From Loktanella sp. 3ANDIMAR09 (lineage in GTDB: Bacteria; Pseudomonadota; Alphaproteobacteria; Rhodobacterales; Rhodobacteraceae), in NCBI RefSeq assembly GCF_001420005.1, contig NZ_LJAK01000009.1, positions 62,001-126,000 on the forward strand: a stretch of 64,000 bases of DNA, read 5' to 3'. Of this stretch, positions 1-9,623 are shown in pieces. Under the pieces are notes generated by a model. It worked only from the letters and a program-made list of their open reading frames with translations, did not search any database and had not been told where the DNA came from. Position 1 is the first letter of the stretch. Every line of letters begins with the position of its first letter. The translations under genes were made by a program, and so were the position numbers.

Positions 1-15
1 GTCCGCTACAACTAG
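1..15 (+). CDS. Possible last codons of an upstream gene (perhaps fmt)
   Basis: The first bases read V-R-Y-N-stop in frame 1 on the plus strand, which could be the tail of a gene lying just left of the window. In many alphaproteobacteria methionyl-tRNA formyltransferase (fmt) precedes truA, so fmt is a reasonable guess, but four codons cannot identify it. Confidence 0.2.
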   Translation, partial: VRYN

Positions 16-77
16 GGTCTCGTTGCGACGATGGGTAGGGATTGATTTCGGCGCCCCCCGCTTTTACGACCCGTTTC

Positions 78-845
78 ATGCCACGCTATGCCCTGAAAAT
101 CGAATACGACGGCACGCCCTTTTCGGGGTGGCAGCGTCAGGCTGACCAGCCGTCGGTGCAGGCCGCGATCGAGACGGCACTGGCGCGGCTGGAACCGGGT
201 GATCACAGAATTGGTGCGGCGGGCCGGACCGACACCGGCGTGCATGCCACCGGGCAGATCGCCCATTGCGACCTGACCCGCGACTGGGACCCGTTCCGGC
301 TGTCAGAGGCGCTGAACTACCACCTCAAGCCCCTGCCCGTCGCCGTTCTGGACTGCGCACCGGTTGCCGATGACTGGCACGCGCGGTTCAGTGCTGTCGA
401 ACGCCGCTACCTGTTCAAGCTCGCGGCACGGCGCGCGCCCCTGACCACGGCAGCAGGCACGATGTGGCGCGTCAACCACCCACTCGACGCGGCCGCGATG
501 CAGGCCGGGGCAAACCATCTGCTGGGACGGCACGATTTCACCACCTTTCGCGCGGCCCAGTGTCAGGCGGACAGCCCCGTACGCACATTGGACGAGTTGC
601 GGATCGAGACGCGAGACACCCATGCAGGTCAGCTCTTGCACATTCATGTGCGGGCCCGGTCGTTCCTGCACAATCAGGTGCGCAGCTTTGTCGGGACGCT
701 CGAACGGGTGGGTGCCGGACAATGGCATCCCGACGACGTGAAAACCGCCCTCGCGGCACGCGACCGCAGCGCCTGCGGCCCCGTATGTCCGCCATACGGG
801 CTATATCTGGCGGGTGTGGGCTATCCCGACGATCCGTTCGCCTGA
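78..845 (+). CDS. truA: tRNA pseudouridine(38-40) synthase TruA
   Basis: TruA converts uridines 38-40 of the tRNA anticodon arm to pseudouridine in the cytoplasm. The 255-residue protein has the family start ([18 protein letters not shown]) and the catalytic aspartate in [12 protein letters not shown], followed by the [10 protein letters not shown] motif near the C-terminus. The length is normal. I chose the ATG at 78 because the protein then begins [12 protein letters not shown] as in other TruA proteins. An in-frame upstream ATT at 42 would add 12 residues of no recognisable character. The protein ends with a short tail and the gene stands alone before the tam genes. Confidence 0.96.
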   Translation: MPRYALKIEYDGTPFSGWQRQADQPSVQAAIETALARLEPGDHRIGAAGRTDTGVHATGQIAHCDLTRDWDPFRLSEALNYHLKPLPVAVLDCAPVADDWHARFSAVERRYLFKLAARRAPLTTAAGTMWRVNHPLDAAAMQAGANHLLGRHDFTTFRAAQCQADSPVRTLDELRIETRDTHAGQLLHIHVRARSFLHNQVRSFVGTLERVGAGQWHPDDVKTALAARDRSACGPVCPPYGLYLAGVGYPDDPFA

Positions 846-974
846 CCGGGCACGCAGCACCCCGGATGGTCACGGCCAATTGCGCGATGATTCGCGAAAC
901 GGGAACAGCTGTTATTTGCGTTTGTTCCGGGATGCTTTAGATGTTCATCTGAACTGGGGATGCGGGCGATTGTA

Positions 975-2777
975 ATGAATAAACTGGTTTTAGGGGCCAC
1001 CGGACTGTTGGCGCTGGCAGGTGGGGCCGTTCAGGCCCAGACAATCACGCTGAATGCGCCGGGTGCGGATGACGATCTGACCAGCCTGCTGCGGGATGCA
1101 TCACTGTCGGTCTCCATCAATGCCGACGAAGAGGCTGACAAGGCCCCGCAGGATTACGTCGCTGCCGCGCGTGCCGACTATCGCCGGTTGCTGACCGCGC
1201 TCTATGCCGCGGGCTATTACAGCCCCGTGATTTCCATTCAGGTCAACGGGTCCGAGGCGGCAGGCATCCCGCCACTGGACAGCCCGCAGGTCATCGACAC
1301 GGTGACGCTGAACGTCCAGCCCGGCCCGCTGTTTACCTTTGGCCGTGCCGACATCACCCCCGTCGCCCCCGGCACCGAACTGCCCGAAGGCTATGCCGTC
1401 GGCGCGGATGCCAAGGCCGACGTGATCCGGCAGGCCGCCAGTGTCGCACGCACCCGGTGGCAGGAATTGGGCTATGCCAAGGTGCAGGTCGCGGACCAAC
1501 AGATCACGGCACAGCACAGTGACAACCTGCTGGCCGCCAATGTCACGCTGGATACCGGTCCGCAGCTGACCTTTGGCCCGCTGAACGTCACCGGCAACAC
1601 CGATGTGCGCACTGCCGCGATCCAGCGGATCGCCGGACTGCCCACCGGACAGGTCTATTCCCCCGACGCGCTGACGGCCGCGGCCAACCGTTTGCGCCGC
1701 ACGGGTGCATTCGACTCCGTCGCCCTGACCGAAGCCGACGATATTGCCGCCGGCGACACGCTGCCCATCACCGCCACCATCGCAGAGAGCCTGCCACGGC
1801 GGATCGGTTTCGGTCTGGAACTGTCATCGGTCGAAGGCGTGCGGGTCTCGACCTTCTGGATTCACCGCAATGCCTTTGGCGGGGCAGAGAATTTCCGCAT
1901 CGATGGCGAGGTGGCCGGGATCGGCGGGACGACGGGCGGGACGGACTACACGCTATCGACCGCGCTCAAGGTGCCCGCGATCTATGGCCCGCAGACGGAT
2001 TTCACATTTACCACCGCGATCAGCCGCGAGGACGAGCCCGAATTCCTGATCGACAAATTCTCGACCGAGGCGCTGGTGACGCGCCTGATAACCGAGGATC
2101 TGGAAATCGAAGGGGGTCTTGGTCTCTTGCTGGCGCAGGAGGAAACGAATTTCGGCGACCGGGACTACCTGCTTTTGACCGCGCCGCTGGCTGCGACCTA
2201 TGACAAGCGCAACAGCGAAACCAACGCCACATCCGGCTATTACATCAAGGCTTCGGCCACGCCGTTCCTCGCCCTTGATGGCGGCGAGAGTGGCGCACGC
2301 GGGTTTCTGGACACGCGCGGATACGTCAGTTTCGGGACCGACGACCGTTTCACAATCGCCGCACGGGCGCAGCTGGGCACCGTCATCGGGCCGGACATCG
2401 ATCAGGCCCCACAGGATTTCCTGTTCTACTCAGGCGGCACCAGCACCGTGCGCGGTCAGGGCTATCAATCGCTGGGCGTGCCCCAGATTGTCAACGGTGA
2501 AACCGTCACGGTCGGCGGCAAATCCTTTGCCGGGGCGCAGATCGAGGCCCGCATCGGCATCACCGAGGCGATCAGCGCCGTGGGATTTTACGACTACGGG
2601 TATGTCGGTGCGGAATCGGCACCGTTTCAGGACGGTTCGGACCAGTCCGGCGTCGGGATCGGCATCCGCTATGACACCGGCATCGGCCCGATCCGTCTGG
2701 ATATCGGCACACCGGCCAGCGGTGACGATCAATTCAAATCTGTCGAAGTCTACATCGGGATCGGGCAAGCGTTTTGA
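975..2777 (+). CDS. tamA: TamA-type outer membrane assembly protein (BamA/Omp85 family)
   Basis: This is an Omp85-family outer-membrane beta-barrel of about 600 residues. With TamB it forms the translocation and assembly module linking inner and outer membranes. The start at 975 gives a clean signal peptide (MNKLVLGATGLLALAGGAVQAQ region). An in-frame ATG at 960 is the alternative, but its purine-rich GGGG abuts the start codon. POTRA-like domains occupy roughly residues 25-260, seen as the pattern of 'tvTlnvqpGPlftfG' and 'GNTDVRTAAI'. A C-terminal barrel (about 270-600) contains the conserved GGTSTVRGQGYQSLG segment (VRGY/F-like lid-lock motif) and ends in an aromatic residue (GQAF). The stop overlaps the tamB start. 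Confidence 0.92.
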   Translation: MNKLVLGATGLLALAGGAVQAQTITLNAPGADDDLTSLLRDASLSVSINADEEADKAPQDYVAAARADYRRLLTALYAAGYYSPVISIQVNGSEAAGIPPLDSPQVIDTVTLNVQPGPLFTFGRADITPVAPGTELPEGYAVGADAKADVIRQAASVARTRWQELGYAKVQVADQQITAQHSDNLLAANVTLDTGPQLTFGPLNVTGNTDVRTAAIQRIAGLPTGQVYSPDALTAAANRLRRTGAFDSVALTEADDIAAGDTLPITATIAESLPRRIGFGLELSSVEGVRVSTFWIHRNAFGGAENFRIDGEVAGIGGTTGGTDYTLSTALKVPAIYGPQTDFTFTTAISREDEPEFLIDKFSTEALVTRLITEDLEIEGGLGLLLAQEETNFGDRDYLLLTAPLAATYDKRNSETNATSGYYIKASATPFLALDGGESGARGFLDTRGYVSFGTDDRFTIAARAQLGTVIGPDIDQAPQDFLFYSGGTSTVRGQGYQSLGVPQIVNGETVTVGGKSFAGAQIEARIGITEAISAVGFYDYGYVGAESAPFQDGSDQSGVGIGIRYDTGIGPIRLDIGTPASGDDQFKSVEVYIGIGQAF

Positions 2778-5700
2778 AAAAGTATCTTGTATTTGCGACC
2801 CTCGCAGCCCTGCCCTTTGCCGCCACGGCCCAGGACGAAGAGGGTGAGGGTTACCTCACCCGTCTCATTCAGGACAACCTGTCAGGCGATGATCGCATCG
2901 TCGACATTCAGGGGTTCGAGGGCGCGCTGTCGTCCGAGGCGACGGTCGAACGCATCACGGTTGCGGACAGTGACGGGATCTGGCTGACACTGGAAAACGT
3001 CACCCTCGACTGGAACCGCAGCGCGCTGCTGCGCGGGCGCATCGATGTCCAGGAACTGAGTGCGGCATTGATCCGGGTGGACCGCGCCCCGATCACCCCC
3101 CCATCCGAAAACATCCCCGACGCAGAGGCGCAGCCATTCTCTCTGCCAGAGCTGCCAGTCTCGATACAAATGGATTCGCTCGACATTGCGCGGATCGAAC
3201 TGGGCGAACCCCTGATCGGCGAGGCGCTGGCCTTGTCGCTGACGGGGTCCGCGTCACTGGCAGGTGGCGAAGGGTCCGCCAATGTCACCGCCAACCGGCT
3301 GGACGGACAGACCGGCGTTTTCGACATTGCGGGGTCGTATGACAACGAAACCCGCAATGTCGGCCTGAACCTGCGCGTGGAAGAAGGCGAGGACGGCCTG
3401 ATCGCCACCCGCGCGGGCATCCCCGGTGCACCGTCCTTGTTGCTGACCCTTCAGGGCGATGCACCACTCAGCGCATTCGCGGCTGACCTGACGCTGGCCA
3501 CATCCGGCCAGCCCCGGATCACCGGCAATTTCGCGCTGGACCAGGCCGATAGCCAGACAGGATTCGCGCTGAACATCGGCGGCGATCTGACGCCATTGCT
3601 TGCCCCCGATTATCAGGGGTTCTTTGGCACCGACGTGGCACTGGTCGCGACTGGTGCGCAGGCTGACGACGGGTCGTTCTTTCTGTCCGACCTCGACCTG
3701 CGCGCACAAAAGCTGAACCTGCAGGGCGAGGTGCGTGTCGATGCCGACGGCTGGGCCGAATTCATCGACCTGACCGGCACCGTGGCCGACACCACCGGCG
3801 ACAGCGTTCTGCTGCCCATCGGCGGGCCAAAAACCTATGTCGACAACGTGGACCTGAGCATCCAGTTCGACGAAAGCCTGGGCGAGGATTGGACCGCCAG
3901 CTTTGACATCAACGGGTTTGACCGGCCCGGTCTGGGCATCGACGCGATCACACTGGATGGCGGCGGCACGATCCGCGCCGAAAATGCGGCTGACGCCGGT
4001 TTGTTCACGGCCGACCTGCAATACCGCGCCGACGGCGTGGAACTGGACGACGCGGGCGCGGCGCAGGCCTTTGGTGATGCGCTGACGGGGCAGATCGTGG
4101 TCCTGCGCGATCCCACCGCCCCCATCGAGATCCCGACGCTGACGCTGAACGGGCCAGGGATCGAACTGGATGCAGAGGCGACGATCGACACCAGTGGCGA
4201 CACGCCTGTGATCAACACGCAGCTGAATTTCGACGCCGATGCGATCCAGCGGTTTTCGACCCTCGCAGGGCGCGATCTGGGGGGGGCGGCGCGCGCCACC
4301 ATCACCGCCATGCTGCAACCGCTGGACGGCATGTTCGACATCGACGTCGATGCGGCCACCGATGATCTGGCCGTCGATATCGCTGAACTTGACCCCATTC
4401 TGGCGGGCGAAGGCACCGTGCGCCTGTCTGCCGTGCGCGATACCGAAGGCACGCGCCTGCCCAACCTGCGGATCGAAACACCCGAGGCCCTGATCACGGG
4501 CCGCGCCAATCTGACCAGTGCCGTCAGCACCGGCAATTTTGACGTCAGCCTGCGCAACCTCGGACTGGTTGTGGCCGGACTGGACGGACCCGCGACTGTC
4601 ACCGGCACCGCCGATCGGGCAGCCGATGGCAATGTGACCTTTGACGTACAGGGACAGGTGCCCGAAACCACTTTTGCAGCGACCGGCACCGTCGCGCCAT
4701 TCGAGGACACGCAGCGCGTCAACGCCGTGGTGAACCTGCAAGCCGACGATCTGTCGGTGTTCCGTCAGATCAGCAATCAGAACCTGTCGGGTGCCGTCGA
4801 TCTGGCGGTCGATGCCAGCTTGCTTGCGGATCTGACGAACTACAGCGCGGATATCACCGGCAGCATGCAGGACGTGCAAACCGGGTTCGATCAGGTTGAC
4901 CCGCTGCTGGTGGGCGCAGGCCGTCTGCGCGGCACGGTCGGATATACCGGTGACGCGACCTACCGGGTCGAGGACCTGGACCTGCAAACACCGCAACTGT
5001 CGCTGACGGGTGACGCGCTGGGTGGCCTGACCGGCCCCGCCGAGGCCGATATCGCCCTGCGCCTGACCGACGTGGGTCTGGTTGTTGACGGTCTGGCAGG
5101 CCCGCTAACCGCCACCGTCAGCGGCAATCGCGACGCAAGCGAGGTGGCCAACCTCATCCTGCGGGCGCAGGGCCCCGGCGTCGATCTGGACGCTGACGTG
5201 CAGATTGCAGCTCCGCAGGACGACTACCGGATGACTGGCCGCATCGCAGCAGAGGTGCCGGACCTCGCGCCCTATGCTGCCCTTGCCGGGCAGGCTGCGA
5301 TTTCAGGCGGGATCGATCTGGTGGTGGACGGCACGCTGTTGCCCGACCTCAGCGCCTTGGACGTGACGCTGAACGGAACCACGCAGGACATCACCGCCGG
5401 TATTGCGCAGGTTGACCAGCTGATGGCGGGTGCAGGTCGCATCAGCGGCGGAGTGGCGCGGACAGGACCGGACAGTTTTGCGTTGAATAATCTGGATGTG
5501 GCGACGCCGCAGTTCACCCTGTCGGGCAGCGGCAGCGGTGGCCTGACAGGCCCGTTGAGCGCCGATATCACCGCGATCCTGCGTGATGCTGGCACGCTGG
5601 CGCAGGGGCTGAATGGTGCGCTGACGCTGGATCTGACCGCAGACCGCGACAGCACAGGAACAGCACAGATCGACCTGACCGCCCGTGGCAGCGGCACCGA

Positions 5701-7558
5701 CGTGACCGTCGATGCGACCGTTGCACCCCAAGAGGACGATTACCGCATCACGGCAACTCTCGATGCCGCCATCGCACAGCTATCGCAATTTGCGGCGCTG
5801 GCAGGCCAGCCGATTTCCGGCGGACTGTCGGTCAATGCGGCCGCCACATTGATGCCGGACCTCAGTACTTTGGACGTGCAGGCCCGGGCGCAGACCCGCC
5901 AGCTGGCCATCGGCAACAGTCAGGTCGACCAGTTGCTGGCCGGCACCGGCAATCTGACAGTCGACGCCAGCAAGGACGGTGCGGATATCACCGTGCGGTC
6001 CTTTGACGTGCAGTTCCCGCAGATCACCGCATCCGGCGCTCTTGAGGCAGGTCCGGGTGGCAGTGCCGCCGGGCAAATTCAGGCGCGGTTGGCGAACGTG
6101 GGACTATTTACCGATGCCCTCAGCGGTCCTGTGACGGCGCAGGGTCAGGTCGGGCGCACGGCGGGTGGTGATTTCACCCTCGATATCGACGCCACGGGAC
6201 CGGGCGGCATTCAGGCCAGCGCCGATGGTACCGTGGCGGCCGGCGGCAACCTGAACCTGGACGCCAACGGACAGGTGCCGCTGGGGCTGGCCAATGCATT
6301 CATCACGCCGCGCAGTCTGGACGGGATCGCCACGTTCAACCTGTCGGTGAACGGCCCCCCTGCCCTGACCTCTGTCAGCGGGCAGATCGCCACGTCTGGC
6401 GCACGTCTGTCGCTGCCGTCTCTGTCGGAATCGCTGGAAGACATCACGGGTCGCATCGCACTGGACGGTCAGTCCGCCCAGATCGACATGACCACCCAGG
6501 TCGGCACGGGCGGCACCCTGACCCTGACCGGTCCCGTGGCCCTGACGGGCGGCTACAATGCCGACCTGGGGCTTGCGTTGCGGGCTGTCCGCCTGCGTGA
6601 TCCCAACCTCTATGAGGCGATCCTGAACGGGCGCGTCACCGTGCAGGGCCCGCTGGCGGGCGGTGCCGTGATCGGCGGTGACGTCCAGCTGAGCGAGGCC
6701 AACATCCAGGTCCCGTCATCGGGCGTGGGCGGGCTGGGCGAATTGCCGCAAGTGCGCCACCTGAACCCCGATGCAGGTGTGCGGCAGACGTTGAACCGCG
6801 CGGATGTGGCGATTGACGGCGGCGACCGTGCTGCGGCTGAGACGGGTGGCGGCGGGCCAGTCTATCCGCTGGCGCTGACCATCACTGCGCCCAACCAGAT
6901 CTTTGTGCGCGGGCGCGGGCTGGACGCCGAACTTGGCGGTCAGCTGGCGCTGGGTGGCACAACGGCCAACATCATTCCGGTCGGTCAGTTCGACCTGATC
7001 CGGGGGCGCATCAGCATCCTGCAACAGCGGTTCGACCTGACAGAAGGCTCTGCCACGCTTCAGGGCGATTTCCTGCCCTATCTGCGGCTGGTGGCGGCCA
7101 CGGAAACCGACAACGGCACGGTCGTGCGCATCGTGGTCGAAGGCCCGGCCAACGACCCCGAAGTCAGCTTTGAGTCCGTGCCCGACCTGCCGCAGGACGA
7201 GGTGCTGTCGCAGCTGATCTTTGGCCGGGATCTGTCGGAAATTTCGCCACTGCAGGCGGTGCAACTGGCTGCCGCCGTGGGCGAGCTTGCCGGTCGCGGG
7301 GGCGGCGGTCTGATCGACGGATTCCGGGCAAATCTGGGATTGGACGATTTCGACGTGACCACCGATGCCGAAGGCAATGCCGCCCTGCGGGCCGGCAAAT
7401 ACCTGTCCGACAACCTCTATACCGACGTGACCATCGGCAGCGATGGATCAACGGAAATCAACCTCAACCTCGATATCACGAGCGAGATCACGGCCAAGGG
7501 CACGGCCGGTGCGGATGGCGAAACCAGCATCGGTATCTTTTTCGAACGGGATTACTGA
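2774..7558 (+). CDS. tamB: TamB-type translocation/assembly module protein (AsmA-like lipid-transfer family)
   Basis: TamB is a very long inner-membrane-anchored, periplasm-spanning protein of beta-strands that partners TamA and is thought to move phospholipids or help insert outer-membrane proteins. The protein has 1594 residues, an N-terminal hydrophobic segment (MKKYLVFATLAALPFAATAQ) and the typical C-terminal TamB domain (DUF490, roughly residues 1250-1594) with the PVGQFDLIRGRISILQQRFD and DLPQDEVLSQLIFGRDLS motifs. The start is TTG at 2774, sharing the bases TTGA with the tamA stop, so translation is probably coupled. The middle contains four successive repeats of about 170 residues (see findings). 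The end IGIFFERDY is typical of the family. Confidence 0.93.
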   Translation: MKKYLVFATLAALPFAATAQDEEGEGYLTRLIQDNLSGDDRIVDIQGFEGALSSEATVERITVADSDGIWLTLENVTLDWNRSALLRGRIDVQELSAALIRVDRAPITPPSENIPDAEAQPFSLPELPVSIQMDSLDIARIELGEPLIGEALALSLTGSASLAGGEGSANVTANRLDGQTGVFDIAGSYDNETRNVGLNLRVEEGEDGLIATRAGIPGAPSLLLTLQGDAPLSAFAADLTLATSGQPRITGNFALDQADSQTGFALNIGGDLTPLLAPDYQGFFGTDVALVATGAQADDGSFFLSDLDLRAQKLNLQGEVRVDADGWAEFIDLTGTVADTTGDSVLLPIGGPKTYVDNVDLSIQFDESLGEDWTASFDINGFDRPGLGIDAITLDGGGTIRAENAADAGLFTADLQYRADGVELDDAGAAQAFGDALTGQIVVLRDPTAPIEIPTLTLNGPGIELDAEATIDTSGDTPVINTQLNFDADAIQRFSTLAGRDLGGAARATITAMLQPLDGMFDIDVDAATDDLAVDIAELDPILAGEGTVRLSAVRDTEGTRLPNLRIETPEALITGRANLTSAVSTGNFDVSLRNLGLVVAGLDGPATVTGTADRAADGNVTFDVQGQVPETTFAATGTVAPFEDTQRVNAVVNLQADDLSVFRQISNQNLSGAVDLAVDASLLADLTNYSADITGSMQDVQTGFDQVDPLLVGAGRLRGTVGYTGDATYRVEDLDLQTPQLSLTGDALGGLTGPAEADIALRLTDVGLVVDGLAGPLTATVSGNRDASEVANLILRAQGPGVDLDADVQIAAPQDDYRMTGRIAAEVPDLAPYAALAGQAAISGGIDLVVDGTLLPDLSALDVTLNGTTQDITAGIAQVDQLMAGAGRISGGVARTGPDSFALNNLDVATPQFTLSGSGSGGLTGPLSADITAILRDAGTLAQGLNGALTLDLTADRDSTGTAQIDLTARGSGTDVTVDATVAPQEDDYRITATLDAAIAQLSQFAALAGQPISGGLSVNAAATLMPDLSTLDVQARAQTRQLAIGNSQVDQLLAGTGNLTVDASKDGADITVRSFDVQFPQITASGALEAGPGGSAAGQIQARLANVGLFTDALSGPVTAQGQVGRTAGGDFTLDIDATGPGGIQASADGTVAAGGNLNLDANGQVPLGLANAFITPRSLDGIATFNLSVNGPPALTSVSGQIATSGARLSLPSLSESLEDITGRIALDGQSAQIDMTTQVGTGGTLTLTGPVALTGGYNADLGLALRAVRLRDPNLYEAILNGRVTVQGPLAGGAVIGGDVQLSEANIQVPSSGVGGLGELPQVRHLNPDAGVRQTLNRADVAIDGGDRAAAETGGGGPVYPLALTITAPNQIFVRGRGLDAELGGQLALGGTTANIIPVGQFDLIRGRISILQQRFDLTEGSATLQGDFLPYLRLVAATETDNGTVVRIVVEGPANDPEVSFESVPDLPQDEVLSQLIFGRDLSEISPLQAVQLAAAVGELAGRGGGGLIDGFRANLGLDDFDVTTDAEGNAALRAGKYLSDNLYTDVTIGSDGSTEINLNLDITSEITAKGTAGADGETSIGIFFERDY

Positions 7559-7570
7559 CAGCTAGCGTGG

Positions 7571-7634
7571 TCGGGGGGCTGTCTGCCCCCCGGTGCGCTA
7601 CACGCACCTCCCCCCGAGGATATTTCGAAAACAG
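7571..7634. repeat. Composite intergenic repeat: two hairpins plus CCCCCGAGGATATTTC tail (copy 1)
   Basis: Between the convergent tamB and oppF genes lies a hairpin CGGGGGGC/GCCCCCCG (7572-7579 with 7585-7592, loop TGTCT), then a second hairpin GGTGCG/CGCACC (7592-7597 with 7603-7608), then a tail CTCCCCCCGAGGATATTTCGAA. The same architecture occurs at 50106-50159. The first hairpin may double as a bidirectional terminator for the two convergent genes, although no long T-run follows it. Confidence 0.6.
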
Positions 7635-7647
7635 CGAATGCCTTGCG

Positions 7648-8658
7648 TCAGGCGCTAACGGCCAGCACGTTTTCCGCCTGATGATAGGGACAGGCGACCC
7701 GGTGACCGGGCCCGACCTCCAGCATCGGTGGCAGGGCCTGCGCGCAGGTCGCCTGCGCCTTGGGGCAGCGCGTGCGGAACACGCAGCCCGACGGCGGCGA
7801 GATGGGCGATGGCAATTCGCCGTGCAGCGTGGTGCGCGGACGCTTGCGTTCCAGCACAGGGTCCGGAATCGGGACAGAACTGATGAGCGCCTGCGTATAG
7901 GGATGTTCGGGCCGTGTCGTGATGGTCTGCGCGTCGGCCGTTTCCATCTGACGCCCCAGATACATCACCACGATCCGGTCACTGATGTGTTTCACCACCG
8001 ACAGGTCATGCGCGATGAAGATCATCGACAATCCCATGTCCCGCTGCAATTCACGCAGCAGGTTCACCACCTGCGCCTGCACCGACACATCGAGGGCGGA
8101 TACGGGTTCGTCGCAGATCAGCAGCTTTGGTTTCAGGATCAGCGCGCGGGCAATCCCGATACGCTGGCACTGGCCGCCGGAAAATTCATGCGGGTAGCGG
8201 TTCACGAGGTTGGGCAGCAGGCCCACCCGTTTCATCATGTCCTGTACACGCGATTTGCGATCCGCGCGCGACAGGCCGGGTTCGTGCGTGACCAGTGGTT
8301 CGGCGATGATGTCGCCCACCGTCATGCGCGGGTTCAGGGCCGCCAGCGGGTCCTGAAAGATCATCTGCACATCGCGGCGGTGGACCCTCCGCTGGCGCGG
8401 TGTCATCGCGGCGAGGTCGGCCCCCTCGAAGTTGATCTGGCCATCCGAAGACGGCACGGTGCCCACGATGGCGCGCGCGAGCGTGGATTTGCCGGACCCG
8501 GATTCCCCCACGACGCCAAGGCATTCGCCCGGTGCGAGGTCAAAGGTCATCTGGCTGACAGCCTGCAATTTCAGCGGTGCCGTCCAGGGCCAGGCCCCGC
8601 GCGGGCGCACATCGAATGTGACGGACAGGTCGCGCAGCGACAGGATCGGTTCAGTCAT
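7648..8658 (-). CDS. oppF: Oligopeptide ABC importer, ATP-binding protein OppF
   Basis: This is the second ATPase of a peptide ABC importer of the Opp/Dpp class. The protein of 336 residues has Walker A GESGSGKST, the signature motif FSGGQCQRIGIARAL, Walker B LLICDEPVSALD and the C-terminal oligopeptide-transporter extension with the Cys-rich segment GCVFRTRCPKAQATC, which typically holds an iron-sulfur cluster or metal. I took the ATG at 8658 (MTEPILSLRDLSVTF) because it overlaps the oppD stop in ATGA. The longer frame upstream runs through oppD. It is the last gene of the oppABCDF operon. Confidence 0.94.
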   Translation of the reverse strand: MTEPILSLRDLSVTFDVRPRGAWPWTAPLKLQAVSQMTFDLAPGECLGVVGESGSGKSTLARAIVGTVPSSDGQINFEGADLAAMTPRQRRVHRRDVQMIFQDPLAALNPRMTVGDIIAEPLVTHEPGLSRADRKSRVQDMMKRVGLLPNLVNRYPHEFSGGQCQRIGIARALILKPKLLICDEPVSALDVSVQAQVVNLLRELQRDMGLSMIFIAHDLSVVKHISDRIVVMYLGRQMETADAQTITTRPEHPYTQALISSVPIPDPVLERKRPRTTLHGELPSPISPPSGCVFRTRCPKAQATCAQALPPMLEVGPGHRVACPYHQAENVLAVSA

Positions 8659-9623
8659 GCGGACACCTCTGATTTCGGGACATGACAGGCGCGGCGGCGG
8701 TTGCCGTCGAATGTCGCCAGTTCCGGCGGGATGTGGGCGCATGTGTTCTGAACGTAGGCACAACGCGCGGTGAACGGGCAGCCCTGCGGCAGGCGCGACA
8801 TGTCGGGCGGTTCGCCCGCAATGGTCAACAGTTCGTCGTCGTCGCGGTCCAGGCGCGGCACGGCACGCAAGAGTCCCTTGGTATAGGGATGCGAGGGGTC
8901 AGCGAACACGGGATCGGTCGGTCCGTCCTCCATGATCTGGCCGCCATAGAGCACCAGCGTGCGGTCGCAGAAACCCGCCACAACGCCAAGGTCGTGTGTG
9001 ATCAGTATGATCGCCGTCCCGAAATCGTCCCGGATATCGGCCAGCAATTGCATGATCTGCGCCTGCACGGTCACATCCAGCGCGGTCGTGGGTTCATCCG
9101 CAATCAGCAGGCGCGGACGACACAGCAGCGACATCGCGATCATGATCCGCTGGCGCATCCCGCCGGAAAATTCGTGCGGAAAGGACCGGATGCGGTTGCG
9201 CGCGTCCGGGATTTTCACCGCGTCCAGCATGCGGATACTCTCGGCAATGGCGTCTTTCTTGCTCATGCCCTTGTGCAGGGTCAGCACCTCGGCCATCTGC
9301 TCTGAAATCCGGATATAGGGATTGAGCGAGGTCATCGGGTCCTGAAAGATCATGCCGATCTGGTTGGACCGCACCTTGTTCATCTTGGCGGGTGTGAGGC
9401 TTAGCAGGTCGGTGCCGTCGAAACGCACCTGTCCGGTGGCACGGCCATTGCGCGCCAGCAGCCCCATCAGCGCAAAGGCGGTCTGACTCTTGCCGGACCC
9501 GCTTTCGCCCACGATGGCCAGCGTTTCGCGCTGGTCCAGCTGGAAACTGACGCCGTTGACGGCATTCACGTCGCCGTCGGCGGTGGAAAACGTGACCCGC
9601 AGGTTATCGATATCGAGCAGCAT
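8655..9623 (-). CDS. oppD: Oligopeptide ABC importer, ATP-binding protein OppD
   Basis: First ATPase of the peptide importer, 322 residues. Motifs visible: Walker A GESGSGKSQ, signature FSGGMRQRIMIAMSL, Walker B LLIADEPTTALDVTVQAQ, H-loop LITHDLGVVAG and a C-terminal Cys-containing tail (GCPFTARCAYVQNTC). OppD and OppF are expected to form an asymmetric heterodimer at the inner face of the OppBC channel. The ATG at 9623 is preceded by the oppC stop in a TGATG overlap, and the stop overlaps the oppF start in ATGA, so all three are likely translated in a coupled fashion. Confidence 0.94.
   Translation of the reverse strand: MLLDIDNLRVTFSTADGDVNAVNGVSFQLDQRETLAIVGESGSGKSQTAFALMGLLARNGRATGQVRFDGTDLLSLTPAKMNKVRSNQIGMIFQDPMTSLNPYIRISEQMAEVLTLHKGMSKKDAIAESIRMLDAVKIPDARNRIRSFPHEFSGGMRQRIMIAMSLLCRPRLLIADEPTTALDVTVQAQIMQLLADIRDDFGTAIILITHDLGVVAGFCDRTLVLYGGQIMEDGPTDPVFADPSHPYTKGLLRAVPRLDRDDDELLTIAGEPPDMSRLPQGCPFTARCAYVQNTCAHIPPELATFDGNRRRACHVPKSEVSA

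Noticed and set aside
3254-4996. Long open frame (580 codons) antisense to tamB
   Set aside because: It mirrors the GC-rich codon pattern of tamB and has no ribosome site, signal peptide or family features. Similar antisense frames opposite nagA (33029-34642), the epimerase (39782-41797) and ppk/ppx (55587-57539) were rejected for the same reason.
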